From positions 1 to 64,000 of the forward strand of contig JACQFI010000001.1 of the NCBI GenBank assembly GCA_016200135.1: a DNA stretch of 64,000 nucleotides, given 5' to 3'. The notes under the pieces were generated by a model, which was given only the letters and a program-made list of their open reading frames with translations, did not search any database and was not told the origin of the DNA. Source of the stretch: Planctomycetota bacterium. GTDB taxonomy: Bacteria > Planctomycetota > SZUA-567 > H5-PLA8. Numbering within the stretch: position 1 is the first letter of the stretch; the number at the start of each line of letters is the position of its first letter. The position numbers were made by a program, and so were the translations under genes. Positions 14,824-23,317 of the stretch are shown in pieces.

Positions 14824-15129
14824 ATGGCCAGCAGCATCTGCGTCTCCTGCCACAGGCCCGCTGTGGCCCACTGCTACACCTGCCACAAGCCGGTCTGCAA
14901 GAACTGCGCTGTAAAGTCCGGCGAGGGCAGTTTCTGTTCCAGCGCCTGCGCCGAGAACTACGCCAAGTTCAACGCGCGCTATAAAGGAGAGGGCCGTTCG
15001 AGCTTCCTGCTCAAGCTGGTCAAACTAACCCTCCTCCTCGCAATCCTCGCCGGAGCGGGCGTTTTTGTGGCCGCCAAGGTCCTCCAAATCCCGTACTTTG
15101 TGGAACTGCTTAAGAAACTGGGGTTCTAG
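14824..15129 (+). CDS. Small zinc-finger membrane protein
   Basis: The first 45 of 101 residues contain CVSCHRPAVAHCYTCHKPVC then CKNC-type spacing and FCSSAC: a B-box-like or treble-clef zinc-binding module with at least eight Cys and two His. Residues 63-86 form one strong membrane helix (LVKLTLLLAILAGAGVFVAA), leaving a short amphipathic tail. The protein therefore probably places a zinc finger on the cytoplasmic side of the inner membrane. Function unknown; similar small Zn-finger/TM proteins may recruit partners. Start ATG at 14824. No operon partner is obvious; the next gene begins 127 bp downstream. Confidence 0.75.
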   Translation: MASSICVSCHRPAVAHCYTCHKPVCKNCAVKSGEGSFCSSACAENYAKFNARYKGEGRSSFLLKLVKLTLLLAILAGAGVFVAAKVLQIPYFVELLKKLGF

Positions 15130-15256
15130 TCCAGCTCTATTGCATCGAATATACTTCAGGCATCCAGATACATCTTACCGTGAGAATCCAAGGACAGCCG
15201 CTATAGTCGGGCCGCCTCGAAGGAAAGGTCCTTCTCGGGTTTCAGGAGAGCGGCTG

Positions 15257-16249
15257 ATGAAGCGCGTACACTTCCTGGGGCAAGCGAAGGTCGAGCTGCG
15301 GGACGTGCCTGCGCCGAACTTGGCGGAAGGGCGGGTGCTGGTCCGCATTCGCTGCTCGGCCTTGTGCGGAAGCGAACTGGGCGCCTACCGCAACGCCGGC
15401 ATGAACGGGAACCCCGGTCACGAGGCCGTGGGCCTCGTCGAAGAGGGCGGCGAGAAGTTCGGCTTCGCCAAGGGAACGCGCGTGGGGCTACACGCGGTGT
15501 GGGGCTGCGGCAAGTGCCAGGCGTGCGCCGAAGGCAAATACACCTGGTGCGAGTCGCGCATCGGCATCGGCCAGGACTTCCACTCCGAATTGGCTCTCGT
15601 GCCGGCGCAAGCCCTCTTCAGGCCGCCGGAAAACCTGACCGACGCCGAGGCGGTGCTCGTTTCGGGCGATGGCCTGGGCGTCTGCTACCACATGGCCAAG
15701 CGCTTGCAGGTTAAGCCCAACGCTTTCGTGGTGGTGCTGGGGCTGGGTCCCGTGGGCCTCGGGCACGTGATGCTGCAGGCGTTCCTGGGCGCGCGCGTGA
15801 TCGGCTTGGATGTCTCGCCCGAACGCCTGGCCTTTGCGAAAGACTTGGGCGCCCAGAGCGTCTTGGACGTGCGAACGGTGGATGTGGTGAAAGCCGTGAA
15901 GGACCTAACGGGCGGCCAGATGGCGCAGGTGGTCGTCGAGGCCACCGGGCGGCCGGAGTGCGTCAAGCAGGCGTTCTCGATGGTCGCGCACGGCGGCACG
16001 ATCGCGCAGTCGGGCGAGTGCGGCTCCGTGACGGTCTCGCCTTCCGAAGATCTGATCCGCCGCGACGTAGGGTGGGTGGGCGGGTGGTACTTCTTCTTCA
16101 ACGAGTCCACCGAGATGGTGGACCTGGTTCGCAAGGGCTTGCAGCCCGGACGCCTCGTGACGCATGCGCTCCCATTCAAGGACGCCGCTCAGGCGTTCGC
16201 GCTCTTTGCAGGCGGCAAGACCGGAAAAGTGCTTCTTACTAACGCCTAG
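15257..16249 (+). CDS. Zinc-dependent medium-chain alcohol dehydrogenase
   Basis: The 330-residue protein is a zinc MDR enzyme that oxidises an alcohol or polyol with NAD(P)+. Catalytic-zinc residues are Cys37 in CSALCGSELG and His55-Glu56 in NPGHEAVG. The structural zinc is bound by Cys84, Cys87, Cys90 and Cys98. The Rossmann motif is VLGLGPVGLGHV, followed by the acidic end of strand 2 (VIGLDVS), suggesting NAD rather than NADP. The start at 15257 follows AGGAGAG. Substrate unknown; sorbitol/threonine-dehydrogenase-like members are the nearest relatives by pattern. It is convergent with the DUF2225 gene across a terminator. Confidence 0.9.
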   Translation: MKRVHFLGQAKVELRDVPAPNLAEGRVLVRIRCSALCGSELGAYRNAGMNGNPGHEAVGLVEEGGEKFGFAKGTRVGLHAVWGCGKCQACAEGKYTWCESRIGIGQDFHSELALVPAQALFRPPENLTDAEAVLVSGDGLGVCYHMAKRLQVKPNAFVVVLGLGPVGLGHVMLQAFLGARVIGLDVSPERLAFAKDLGAQSVLDVRTVDVVKAVKDLTGGQMAQVVVEATGRPECVKQAFSMVAHGGTIAQSGECGSVTVSPSEDLIRRDVGWVGGWYFFFNESTEMVDLVRKGLQPGRLVTHALPFKDAAQAFALFAGGKTGKVLLTNA

Positions 16250-16265
16250 TACATCGCCAGCGCCT

Positions 16266-16312
16266 TTAAACAAAAACAGCAGACGCCATCTAAGCCATGG
16301 CCGTCTGCTGTT
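16266..16312 (-). terminator. Rho-independent terminator of the DUF2225 gene
   Basis: Arms AACAGCAGACG (16275-16285) and CGTCTGCTGTT (16302-16312) pair perfectly and extend inward through CCAT/ATGG. Read on the minus strand the stem is followed by TTTTTGTTT, so it terminates the DUF2225 gene transcribed from the right. Confidence 0.8.
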
Positions 16313-16356
16313 CTCTGCTGTTCGGTTCCAGGTTCTTGCCGCTAGATGCTTTCGTC

Positions 16357-18663
16357 TTACTGAGAAACGTGCCCGTCGCCGTAGAGCTTCGTCTGATTCG
16401 GGTCTTTGGCACGCGGGAAGATGTAGACCTGCGCCTTTTCGCCGAAGGGCGCGCCCTTCGAGTAGAGCAGCTTCTGCTGCGTCTCGGGGCAGATCAGCAC
16501 GCCGTTCTCGTCCAGGCAGGCCTCGACTTGTTTGAGATAGCCCGTGGAGACCAACTCGCTGAGGGACTCCGGGTTCGCCTTCTTGTCCTTCACGTAGCGC
16601 GTGAGGGCCTCGTAGTAGACGCGGTAGAGATCGGCGCGCGTCTTGACGACACTCGCGATGCGCGGCTCTGGGTTCTTGGGCGCGGTGTCCGCTACCGTCT
16701 TGCCTTCGTTCGCGGGCTCGCGTTCGGTCTTCACCGCCGGCTCCGGCGTCTTGGGACCTTCAGGCGGCCGCTGCACGGGCGTGGCCGCGATGCTGGCCGC
16801 GCCCGCGCGCTTCTCGATCTCAGCCAGAGCCTTGGCGATGTTCTCGCGGAGCGGCGCCGCGGGCGTGGGCTGAATGCCCGCCTTCTGTTCGGAGAGTTCG
16901 CGCGCCTTCACGGCCTTGGCGATCGCGTCCAGGCTCTCGTCGCTCCAGCCGTTCAGCGTATCCAGCCGCGCGATCTCCGCCTGCACGGCCGCCTCGGCCT
17001 CGCTCGGTTTGGTGGGATCCTTGCGCTGCTTGACCAAGTCGTCGAGCTTCGCGCGCTTGCCGTCCACGTCCTGCTTCTTGATCAGCTTGTTGGCGGTCTC
17101 GAAACAGGCTTTGGCCACCTCGAGCTCCCGGCCGTCGCGGCGGTAGAGTTCCGCGGCCCAGTAGACGCTCGTCGCCAAGTCCTTGTTGTTGGGGTTCTCG
17201 TTGAAGAAGAGCGCCTGCATGAGGTGTTCGGCGGAGTGGAAGAGGTACTCGCGCTCCATCTTCAGGCATTCGGAACGCACGTCGACGGCGTGTTGCAGCA
17301 TCTGCAGGTTCATGTCGATGCTCTTGAGTACGAAATCGTCCTTGATGCCCTTGGCGGCGAGTTCCGGCTTGAGCTCTTCGAGCACCTGCTTGACCTCGTC
17401 CACCATGGGGATCACGGCGCGGGCCTTCTCGAGCGTCTCCGCGGCCTCGTTGATCTTGCCGCAGCGGTCGAGGAAGCCGGCCTGGCGGAGCCGCAGCACG
17501 AAGATGTCGCCGACCTGGAAGCGCGCCTGGTCCTGGGGCGGCGGCGGCTGGCCCGCCTTGGCCTTCTGCTCCTCATCATGCACGACCATCTCGCCGTATT
17601 TGATGATGTTCGCGCAGGCCTCGGCGAGCACCGCCGGGTCGGTCTCCGGCTTGCCCGGGTCGACGAAGCCTTCGCGGCGGCGCTGGCGGATGTTGAGGCA
17701 CTCCGAATTGATGTAGCGGTTCATCAGCCGGATCGACTTGCCGAGCAGCACCTGGAACTGCGGCACAAGTCCGGTGATCCCGATCTCCGAGCAGACCTCG
17801 CGGCGGCACGCCCAGCCGGCCTCGAGATACAGCCGTGCCCGCAGCGCGTGCGGCAGAACGATGCCGTTGTTCTCCATCAGGAAGAGCGCGTTCTTGTACT
17901 TCACCCAGTCCGGGATCTGGGTCTGTTCGAGGTAGTCGCCGAACTTGCGGAACTTCTCGGCCTCTGGCGTGCCGGCCAGCACGGCTTCCTTGCGCAGCCC
18001 GGCGAACTCGATCATCTTGTCGAACGTGAACGCCTTCAGGCGCGTGTTCACGAGTTCCAGCGTCTTGGGCGTGAGCTCCGAGCCGTCCAGTTCCTTGCCC
18101 CACAACGGAACGACCTGACCCTTCTCGTTCAGCCGGTCGGCGAAGCCCGCGTAACCGCATTCGGGACAGAGCCAGACCGACGCATTCACCGCGTAATCCG
18201 CGCCCACGCTGTGGCGGCAGAAATCGCGGTCCATGCCCGCCAGCGAATTGATGTTGCCCTGGTACGCGGCGACGAACTTGGCCTTGCAGACCGGGCAGTG
18301 CGTCTCCACTTTATGAACTTCCAGCGGCTGGGCGTAGCGGGCATCGGGCCCGGGCAGCCGCGGGCCTTGCGGCACGCATTTGAAGCCGGGATCGGAATGC
18401 AGATAGAGCGGCTGGTGGCAGGCCGGGCAGAGCGCGACCTTGTTGACGTCGCCGATCATGTTGCCCTGCTTGTCGAACTTGGTCACGCCCTTCTGCGAGT
18501 CGCGCTGGTATTTCTCGAAGAACTTGCCGTCCCTGAGCGCATCCTCCGCGGACATTTCATCCAGCGGAGAAGGCGGCAACTCGGGCTTGGCCGCGCCGGC
18601 AAATAGCGGCCCGGCGGAACCGAGCATCAGGAAGGCGCACGTCAGAAACCTGCGGAACGACAT
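16357..18663 (-). CDS. Secreted DUF2225-type protein with zinc-ribbon cysteines and helical repeats
   Basis: The 768-residue protein begins with a signal peptide (MSFRRFLTCAFLMLGSAGPL, cleaved near AGA). The N-terminal third has paired cysteine knuckles: CPACH near residue 79, CPVC near 122 and CPECGYA near 168. The last, preceded by an acidic stretch and a FAxxH-like region, is characteristic of DUF2225. A long helical part follows (about 230-560), probably TPR-like, then a Pro-rich linker and a C-terminal domain (about 660-768) reminiscent of pilin-like tails. Function unknown. It is monocistronic, with a terminator behind it and a divergent thiL gene in front. Confidence 0.7.
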   Translation of the reverse strand: MSFRRFLTCAFLMLGSAGPLFAGAAKPELPPSPLDEMSAEDALRDGKFFEKYQRDSQKGVTKFDKQGNMIGDVNKVALCPACHQPLYLHSDPGFKCVPQGPRLPGPDARYAQPLEVHKVETHCPVCKAKFVAAYQGNINSLAGMDRDFCRHSVGADYAVNASVWLCPECGYAGFADRLNEKGQVVPLWGKELDGSELTPKTLELVNTRLKAFTFDKMIEFAGLRKEAVLAGTPEAEKFRKFGDYLEQTQIPDWVKYKNALFLMENNGIVLPHALRARLYLEAGWACRREVCSEIGITGLVPQFQVLLGKSIRLMNRYINSECLNIRQRRREGFVDPGKPETDPAVLAEACANIIKYGEMVVHDEEQKAKAGQPPPPQDQARFQVGDIFVLRLRQAGFLDRCGKINEAAETLEKARAVIPMVDEVKQVLEELKPELAAKGIKDDFVLKSIDMNLQMLQHAVDVRSECLKMEREYLFHSAEHLMQALFFNENPNNKDLATSVYWAAELYRRDGRELEVAKACFETANKLIKKQDVDGKRAKLDDLVKQRKDPTKPSEAEAAVQAEIARLDTLNGWSDESLDAIAKAVKARELSEQKAGIQPTPAAPLRENIAKALAEIEKRAGAASIAATPVQRPPEGPKTPEPAVKTEREPANEGKTVADTAPKNPEPRIASVVKTRADLYRVYYEALTRYVKDKKANPESLSELVSTGYLKQVEACLDENGVLICPETQQKLLYSKGAPFGEKAQVYIFPRAKDPNQTKLYGDGHVSQ

Positions 18664-18898
18664 GGAGATCTCTCCTTATACCCCCCACGGGTAAAGCCAA
18701 GCCGTCCTCGAAATGGGGAACTACGGTCGCCCAATTAGACGTTGCGGACCGCCGAGGTTGACGCGGCTTATTCTAAGCAACTTGCGTTTCCAAGCAATGC
18801 CGAAGCCCTGAACTTGAGCCTTGTTACGCACGATGTGGCGCGGCGGATCCAGCCTTCTACGCGTTGCCGAACGGCCGGCCTGGACCTATTATGCCGCT

Positions 18899-19879
18899 AT
18901 GGGCGAGCTCTCCCTGATCCGGCAATTCCGCCGGGACCCGCCAGGACACCCGTGGCTGAAGGTCGGCCCGGGGCAGGACTGCGCCATCCTGCGTTGGGGC
19001 GAGGGCCGCGACCTGGCCTTTAAGATCGACCAGGTGGTTGAGGGCACGCACTTTCTGCTCGATGGACCGGAGGCCAGTTCACCCCGGCGCATCGGCTGGA
19101 AGGCCATGGCCAAGGCTTGTAGCGACATCGCCGCCGCCGGTTGCTGGCCCGTGGCCGCGGCCGTCGCGGTGAACCTGAACCGCCGCCTCGACGACGCCTG
19201 GGCGGAGGAACTTCACGCCGGCTTGGCGGCCTGCTGCGCGCGCTTCAACTTCGCGCTGGCCGGCGGAGATATCACGACCAGCAACGGCGCGGTGACGGTC
19301 TGCGTGAGCCTGCTCGGCGAGGGCCCGGCGGACGGCGCGTGGCTGCGCAACGGCGCCAAGCCCGGCGACTGGCTGCTGGTCACCGGCGAACTCGGCGGCT
19401 CCCGCGGCGGCAAACACCTCGACTTCATCCCCAGATTGGAAGAGGCGCGGCGCATCCGCGCGTTGCTGAGCGGCCAGAAGCCGGGAGCCGCGAGCCCGGA
19501 GCCACGGGTCCATGCCTGCATCGACATCACCGACGGCCTGGCGCGCGACGCGGGGCATTTGTGCGAAGAGAGCCGCTGCGGCGTGGAGATCGACGAGGCG
19601 GCGTTGCCGGTCTCCGCCGCGGCCAACGAAGCCGCGCAGCGCGACGGGCGCGGCGTGCTGGCGCATGTGCTTGGCGACGGCGAGGACTTCGAATTGCTGC
19701 TTGCCGTGGAACCCCAGGCCGCCGCAGCGCTCTTGAAGGACTGGCAGGAAGCGACGCCGCTGCGGCGCGTCGGGACGGTTCTGCCGGAGGGCGCTGGCCG
19801 GCGTCTCAAGCACGCGGACGGCACAGTGGAGCCGCTGCCGGACGTGGGGTACGAGCACCGCACGGGCGGAAGTTCCTGA
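18899..19879 (+). CDS. thiL: Thiamine-monophosphate kinase (ThiL)
   Basis: ThiL phosphorylates thiamine monophosphate with ATP to give thiamine diphosphate, the cofactor form. The 326-residue protein has the AIR-synthase fold landmarks: GPGQDCAIL (residues 24-32), the metal/ATP-binding DQVVEGTHF (44-52), KACSDIAAAG, GGDITTS, the second glycine segment TGELGGSRGGK, CIDITDGLARD and HVLGDGEDFELL. The usual GDDCA is GQDCA here, a minor change. The start at 18899 fits the family N-terminus GELSLIRQF. A small membrane-anchored protein gene follows after 49 bp. TPP is needed by the KorAB enzyme in this window, but no operon links them. Confidence 0.93.
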   Translation: MGELSLIRQFRRDPPGHPWLKVGPGQDCAILRWGEGRDLAFKIDQVVEGTHFLLDGPEASSPRRIGWKAMAKACSDIAAAGCWPVAAAVAVNLNRRLDDAWAEELHAGLAACCARFNFALAGGDITTSNGAVTVCVSLLGEGPADGAWLRNGAKPGDWLLVTGELGGSRGGKHLDFIPRLEEARRIRALLSGQKPGAASPEPRVHACIDITDGLARDAGHLCEESRCGVEIDEAALPVSAAANEAAQRDGRGVLAHVLGDGEDFELLLAVEPQAAAALLKDWQEATPLRRVGTVLPEGAGRRLKHADGTVEPLPDVGYEHRTGGSS

Positions 19880-19928
19880 ACCAAGCGGGACCGTTTTCTT
19901 GCGACAGCCTTTGGGAGGGATGCCTATC

Positions 19929-20363
19929 GTGGACACACAGGGAGAAGTTGCCGGGCGGAACAAGACGCGCCCGGTCTTCATGGCCGCGTTTATCGCGCTG
20001 GTCGCGATCGTCGTCATCTCGTCGGCGACCAAAAAGACCACCTGGAATTCCAAGGAGATGCTGCAAGCCCAAGGCGAAGGCAAGAGCATCGCCGGTACGA
20101 TGACGGGGACGCTGGAATCCCAGGGCGCATCGGACCTGGTCGTCTTCGAGCAGGGCGGCGGCATGAAAAGCACGGGACTCTTCAAAATCAAAGACGACGC
20201 CGGCGGGATCACGTTCTACTACGTCCTGGGCGAATGCCCGCTGCCCGCGCAGACCGGCGGAAAGGTCCGCGTGAGTTTCGAGACCCGCGGCATCGTCCTG
20301 AGCCAGGGGGGCAAGCCAATGCTGTTCTTCTTTGGAAACAAAGTGGAACCGGCGAACGAGTAA
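19929..20363 (+). CDS. Small membrane-anchored protein, possible CcmE-like OB-fold
   Basis: The product has one N-terminal membrane helix (FMAAFIALVAIVVIS) and a beta-rich domain of about 100 residues (SIAGTMTGTLE, STGLFKIKDDAGGITFYYVLGECP, GKVRVSFETRGIVLSQGG). Layout and length resemble the CcmE/OB-fold class of haem chaperones, but the haem-binding His motif is absent, so the resemblance is only structural speculation. I chose the GTG at 19929 because GGGAGGG lies 9 bp upstream; the ATG at 19920 is too close to that site, and a TTG at 19899 is also possible. It lies between thiL and the VapBC-like pair. Confidence 0.55.
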   Translation: MDTQGEVAGRNKTRPVFMAAFIALVAIVVISSATKKTTWNSKEMLQAQGEGKSIAGTMTGTLESQGASDLVVFEQGGGMKSTGLFKIKDDAGGITFYYVLGECPLPAQTGGKVRVSFETRGIVLSQGGKPMLFFFGNKVEPANE

Positions 20364-20441
20364 ATCCGCATCACGAAGGGGTAGCGATTTCATGAAGGGC
20401 ATGTAGAATACGCCGCGTTGGGCGAATTCGAGGACGTGATC

Positions 20442-20684
20442 ATGAGACAGCGAGCGAAAGAACGGGATGAAGCTGGCGCGGCAGAACATGCCGTAGCCAC
20501 TCACGAGGCGGCCGCCGCTCAAGGCCGGCGGGTTAAGGATAAAAAAAACGCAACCGCAAGGAAGAACGCTGGGGCTGAGAACCTCAGAGGCCTGTTTGCG
20601 CGGTTTGCGGGCAAAGGCAGGGGGCTTCCGAAAGATCTGGCGCGAAATCACGATCACTATCTTCACGGTGCGCCCAAAAAGTGA
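20442..20684 (+). CDS. Putative VapB-like antitoxin
   Basis: This 80-residue, highly charged protein directly precedes and overlaps by 4 bp (GTGA) a PIN-domain gene, the classical arrangement of a type II toxin-antitoxin pair. Its C-terminus, GLPKDLARNHDHYLHGAPKK, matches the NHDHYLxGxPK tail seen on many antitoxins paired with PIN toxins. The N-terminal part is Ala/Arg-rich and low in complexity and shows no clear DNA-binding fold. The ATG at 20442 follows GAGG at good spacing. It should bind and silence the PIN ribonuclease in the cytoplasm and may repress its own promoter. Confidence 0.7.
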   Translation: MRQRAKERDEAGAAEHAVATHEAAAAQGRRVKDKKNATARKNAGAENLRGLFARFAGKGRGLPKDLARNHDHYLHGAPKK

Positions 20685-21079
20685 ATCCTGTTTTCGCGGA
20701 CACCTGGTTTTTCCTGGCGCTCTATAATCCTCGCGATGAAGGTCATCAGGCCGCCTGGCGCTGGTCGCAGGAGTCCTCCCGCTATCTGTTGACCACCGAC
20801 TGGATCATCCTCGAATTGGCGGATGCATTCTGCGAACCTCAAGACCGGCAAAGAGTGACGCCCTTCATTGAAGGTTTGCGCGCGAGCCCTCGCGTTACCA
20901 TTGTGCCATCCTCGAAAGAGTTGTTTGAGAAAGGTTGGGCTCTGTTTCGCCAGCGCACGGACAAAGCCTGGTCGCTCACCGATTGCATCTCTTTCGTGGT
21001 TATGAAGGAACGGCGCATGAAGGAAGCGTTGACCGGCGACCGCCATTTCCAGCAGGCCGGATTCAAGGTGCACTTTTAA
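20681..21079 (+). CDS. PIN-domain toxin (VapC-like ribonuclease)
   Basis: The 132-residue protein carries the four acidic residues of a PIN nuclease: Asp in VFADTWFFLAL (residue 7), Glu in TDWIILELADAF, Asp in WSLTDCISFVVM and Asp in LTGDRHFQQAGF. VapC toxins cleave tRNA or rRNA with Mg2+. The GTG start overlaps the antitoxin stop, and its own stop overlaps the tsaE start (TAATG), so all three genes are translationally coupled. All catalytic residues are present and no frameshift is seen, so the toxin is likely active. Confidence 0.85.
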   Translation: MNPVFADTWFFLALYNPRDEGHQAAWRWSQESSRYLLTTDWIILELADAFCEPQDRQRVTPFIEGLRASPRVTIVPSSKELFEKGWALFRQRTDKAWSLTDCISFVVMKERRMKEALTGDRHFQQAGFKVHF

Positions 21080-21660
21080 TGTCCCAACCCCTCAAAGCCG
21101 GCTACATGCTCCAGACCGCTTCCGTTGAAGAGACGGAGACGCTCGGCGAGGTCGCAGGGCTTGCGGCGCAGCCGGGCCTGGTCTTCGCGCTGCGCGGGGA
21201 ACTCGGCGCGGGCAAGACAGTCTTCGTCCGCGGCCTCGCCCGCGGGCTGCTGGGCAAGGACCAGGCGGCCGTCACCAGCCCCACGTACGTGCTGCTGCAC
21301 GTCTACAAGAACGGCCTGCTCGCGCTCTACCACATCGACGCGTACCGCATGAAGGGCGGTGGCGACGAGTTCGCCGCGTCCGGCCTGGCGGAATGCTTGG
21401 CCGATCCTCGCGGCGTCGTCTGCATCGAATGGCCCGAGCGCGTCGAGAGCATCGTCCCGGCGGACCGCGTCGAGATCGAGCTCGAACATCGCGAACCCAC
21501 GCAGCGGCGCATCCATGTGCTGGCCACCGGCCCGCGTTCGGCCGCCGTCGTGGAAGCCATGCTGAAAGTGGCCGGGTCGGAGTTGCAGCTTCGCGAACGC
21601 CTGCATATGGGAAACCCGCCGGATTTTTCGGGCCTGAGCGCCCCGCCATCGCTCTCCTAG
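21079..21660 (+). CDS. tsaE: tRNA t6A37 biosynthesis ATPase TsaE
   Basis: TsaE is the ATPase that drives the TsaBD complex in adding threonylcarbamoyl to A37 of ANN-decoding tRNAs. The Walker A GELGAGKT is at residues 40-47, followed by the family motifs VTSPTYVLLHVY, LYHIDAYRM and CIEWPERVESIVP. At 193 residues it is longer than the usual ~150, the extra being a poorly conserved tail after the ATPase core. The start codon overlaps the VapC stop as TAATG. tsaB and tsaD are not in this window. Confidence 0.92.
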   Translation: MSQPLKAGYMLQTASVEETETLGEVAGLAAQPGLVFALRGELGAGKTVFVRGLARGLLGKDQAAVTSPTYVLLHVYKNGLLALYHIDAYRMKGGGDEFAASGLAECLADPRGVVCIEWPERVESIVPADRVEIELEHREPTQRRIHVLATGPRSAAVVEAMLKVAGSELQLRERLHMGNPPDFSGLSAPPSLS

Positions 21661-21852
21661 CAATCGAACCCCGGCGCGCCTTTGCGTTCGCTGCTGCGGA
21701 AGCCCGCCGCCTCTGCCGCCTTTAAAAGTGAACCATTTGCCTCCTGAATCCAGCCGCGTCAAAAAGGCCTCGCGTGCCGGCGCGGGTATTCCGATTTACG
21801 TTTAAGCCCCGCAGAGTACATTTAAGGGTAGGGGACAGGGGGAGCATCCAAC

Positions 21853-23277
21853 ATGGTCAAGCCCGGAAAGAACCGCAAGGCTTCGGGGAGCAACGGCGGC
21901 AATGGGGGCGAGGCGGCGGCTAGCGTTCCGGCCACGCCGACGGTCGAACGCGCTTCGCAATCCGGATTTCCGCCCGTCGTTGCCTCGACCTCACCCACGA
22001 TGTCCAGCGCGCGCCAGTCCGCCATCCTGCCGCGCCGGCACGACATGTGGGAGCAGTCCCTGCGGCAGCTCGACGCCACCGCCAAGGCCATCAACCTCGA
22101 TCCCGCGGCCCATGAAGTACTGCGCCACTGCAAGCGCACGCTGGAAGTCGCCGTGCCGGTCCGCATGGACAGCGGCGAACTCCACGTCTTCCAGGGCTAC
22201 CGCGTGCATCACAACCAGTTCCGCGGCCCGGCCAAAGGCGGCCTGCGCTACCACCATGAAGTGAGCATGGAGGAAGTGAAGGCCCTGGCGATGCTCATGA
22301 CCTGGAAGTGCGCGCTGATGAACATCCCTTACGGCGGCGCGAAGGGCGGCGTCGTGGTCGATCCGCGCAAGCTCAGCATGGGCGAACTCGAACGCCTCAC
22401 GCGCCGGTTCACCTCCGAGATCATGATCATCATCGGGCCGGACAAGGACATCCCCGCGCCCGACATGGGCACCGACGGGCAGATCATGGCCTGGATTTAC
22501 GACACCTACAACATGACCACCGGCCACGCGGTGCCGCAGGTCGTCACCGGCAAGCCGGTCGCGCTGGGCGGGTCGCTGGGGCGCATCGAGGCCACCGGGC
22601 GCGGCGTGAGCTACATCACCGCGGCCGTGGCGAAAGAGAAGGGCCTGGATATGAAGGGCCTGCGCGTCGCGATCCAGGGCGCGGGCAACGTGGGTTCGAA
22701 CGCGGCCAAGGCGCTGCACGAGATGGGCGCGAAGATCGTGGCGCTCAGCGACGTGCAGGGCGCGATCTACTCTGAGTCCGGCATCGACCCGTTCAAGCTC
22801 TTCTCGCAGCTCGGCCCGAAGGAATCCATCGTGGGCTTCCAGGGCACGAAGACGCTCACCAACGAGGAACTGCTCGCGTGCGACGCGGATATTCTCATCC
22901 CGGCGGCGCTCGGCGGCGTGCTCACCGAGAAGACCGCGCCGGAGGTGAAGGCGAAGATCGTGGTCGAGGCCGCCAACGGTCCGACGACGCCGGAGGCCGA
23001 CGAGATCCTGCGCGTCAAGGGCGTCACCGTGGTGCCGGACATCCTGGCCAACGCGGGCGGCGTGACGGTGAGCTACTTCGAGTGGGTGCAGGGCATCCAG
23101 TACTATTTCTGGGAACTCGACGAGATCAACACGCGCCTGCACAAGATCATGACCAAGGCCTTCTCGAACCTGTGGGCGCTGAGCAAGCGCGAGCGCATCT
23201 CCCTGCGCGACGCCGCCATGCGCATCGCCGTCACGCGCGTGGCTGAAGCGAACAAGATGCTGGGGCTGTTCCCGTAA
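21853..23277 (+). CDS. gdhA: Glutamate dehydrogenase (Glu/Leu/Phe/Val dehydrogenase family)
   Basis: The enzyme interconverts glutamate with 2-oxoglutarate and ammonia. The active-site signature LMNIPYGGAKGGV (catalytic Lys164), substrate motif FRGPAKGGLRYH, and the NAD(P) domain VAIQGAGNVGSNAAKAL with downstream acidic residue are all present, as is the C-terminal ANAGGVTVSYFEWVQ. Residues 1-60 form a low-complexity Ser/Ala/Pro-rich extension not typical of the family. The ATG at 21853 is preceded by GGGGAG; a start within the extension (Met50) cannot be excluded. The gene stands alone, and the AT-rich islet begins 40 bp after its stop. Confidence 0.93.
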   Translation: MVKPGKNRKASGSNGGNGGEAAASVPATPTVERASQSGFPPVVASTSPTMSSARQSAILPRRHDMWEQSLRQLDATAKAINLDPAAHEVLRHCKRTLEVAVPVRMDSGELHVFQGYRVHHNQFRGPAKGGLRYHHEVSMEEVKALAMLMTWKCALMNIPYGGAKGGVVVDPRKLSMGELERLTRRFTSEIMIIIGPDKDIPAPDMGTDGQIMAWIYDTYNMTTGHAVPQVVTGKPVALGGSLGRIEATGRGVSYITAAVAKEKGLDMKGLRVAIQGAGNVGSNAAKALHEMGAKIVALSDVQGAIYSESGIDPFKLFSQLGPKESIVGFQGTKTLTNEELLACDADILIPAALGGVLTEKTAPEVKAKIVVEAANGPTTPEADEILRVKGVTVVPDILANAGGVTVSYFEWVQGIQYYFWELDEINTRLHKIMTKAFSNLWALSKRERISLRDAAMRIAVTRVAEANKMLGLFP

Positions 23278-23317
23278 ATCGCGAAAGGACAGAATAACCT
23301 TGTGAGGAGCTAAAATA

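Noticed and set aside
16297..18606. 769-codon plus-strand frame opposite the DUF2225 gene
   Set aside because: The minus strand encodes a signal-peptide protein with zinc-ribbon cysteines; the plus frame is low-complexity Arg/Leu/Val sequence typical of antisense frames.
20935..21078. Upstream extension of tsaE inside vapC
   Set aside because: It runs in another frame of the toxin gene; ATG 21079 overlaps the toxin stop and starts the normal TsaE N-terminus.
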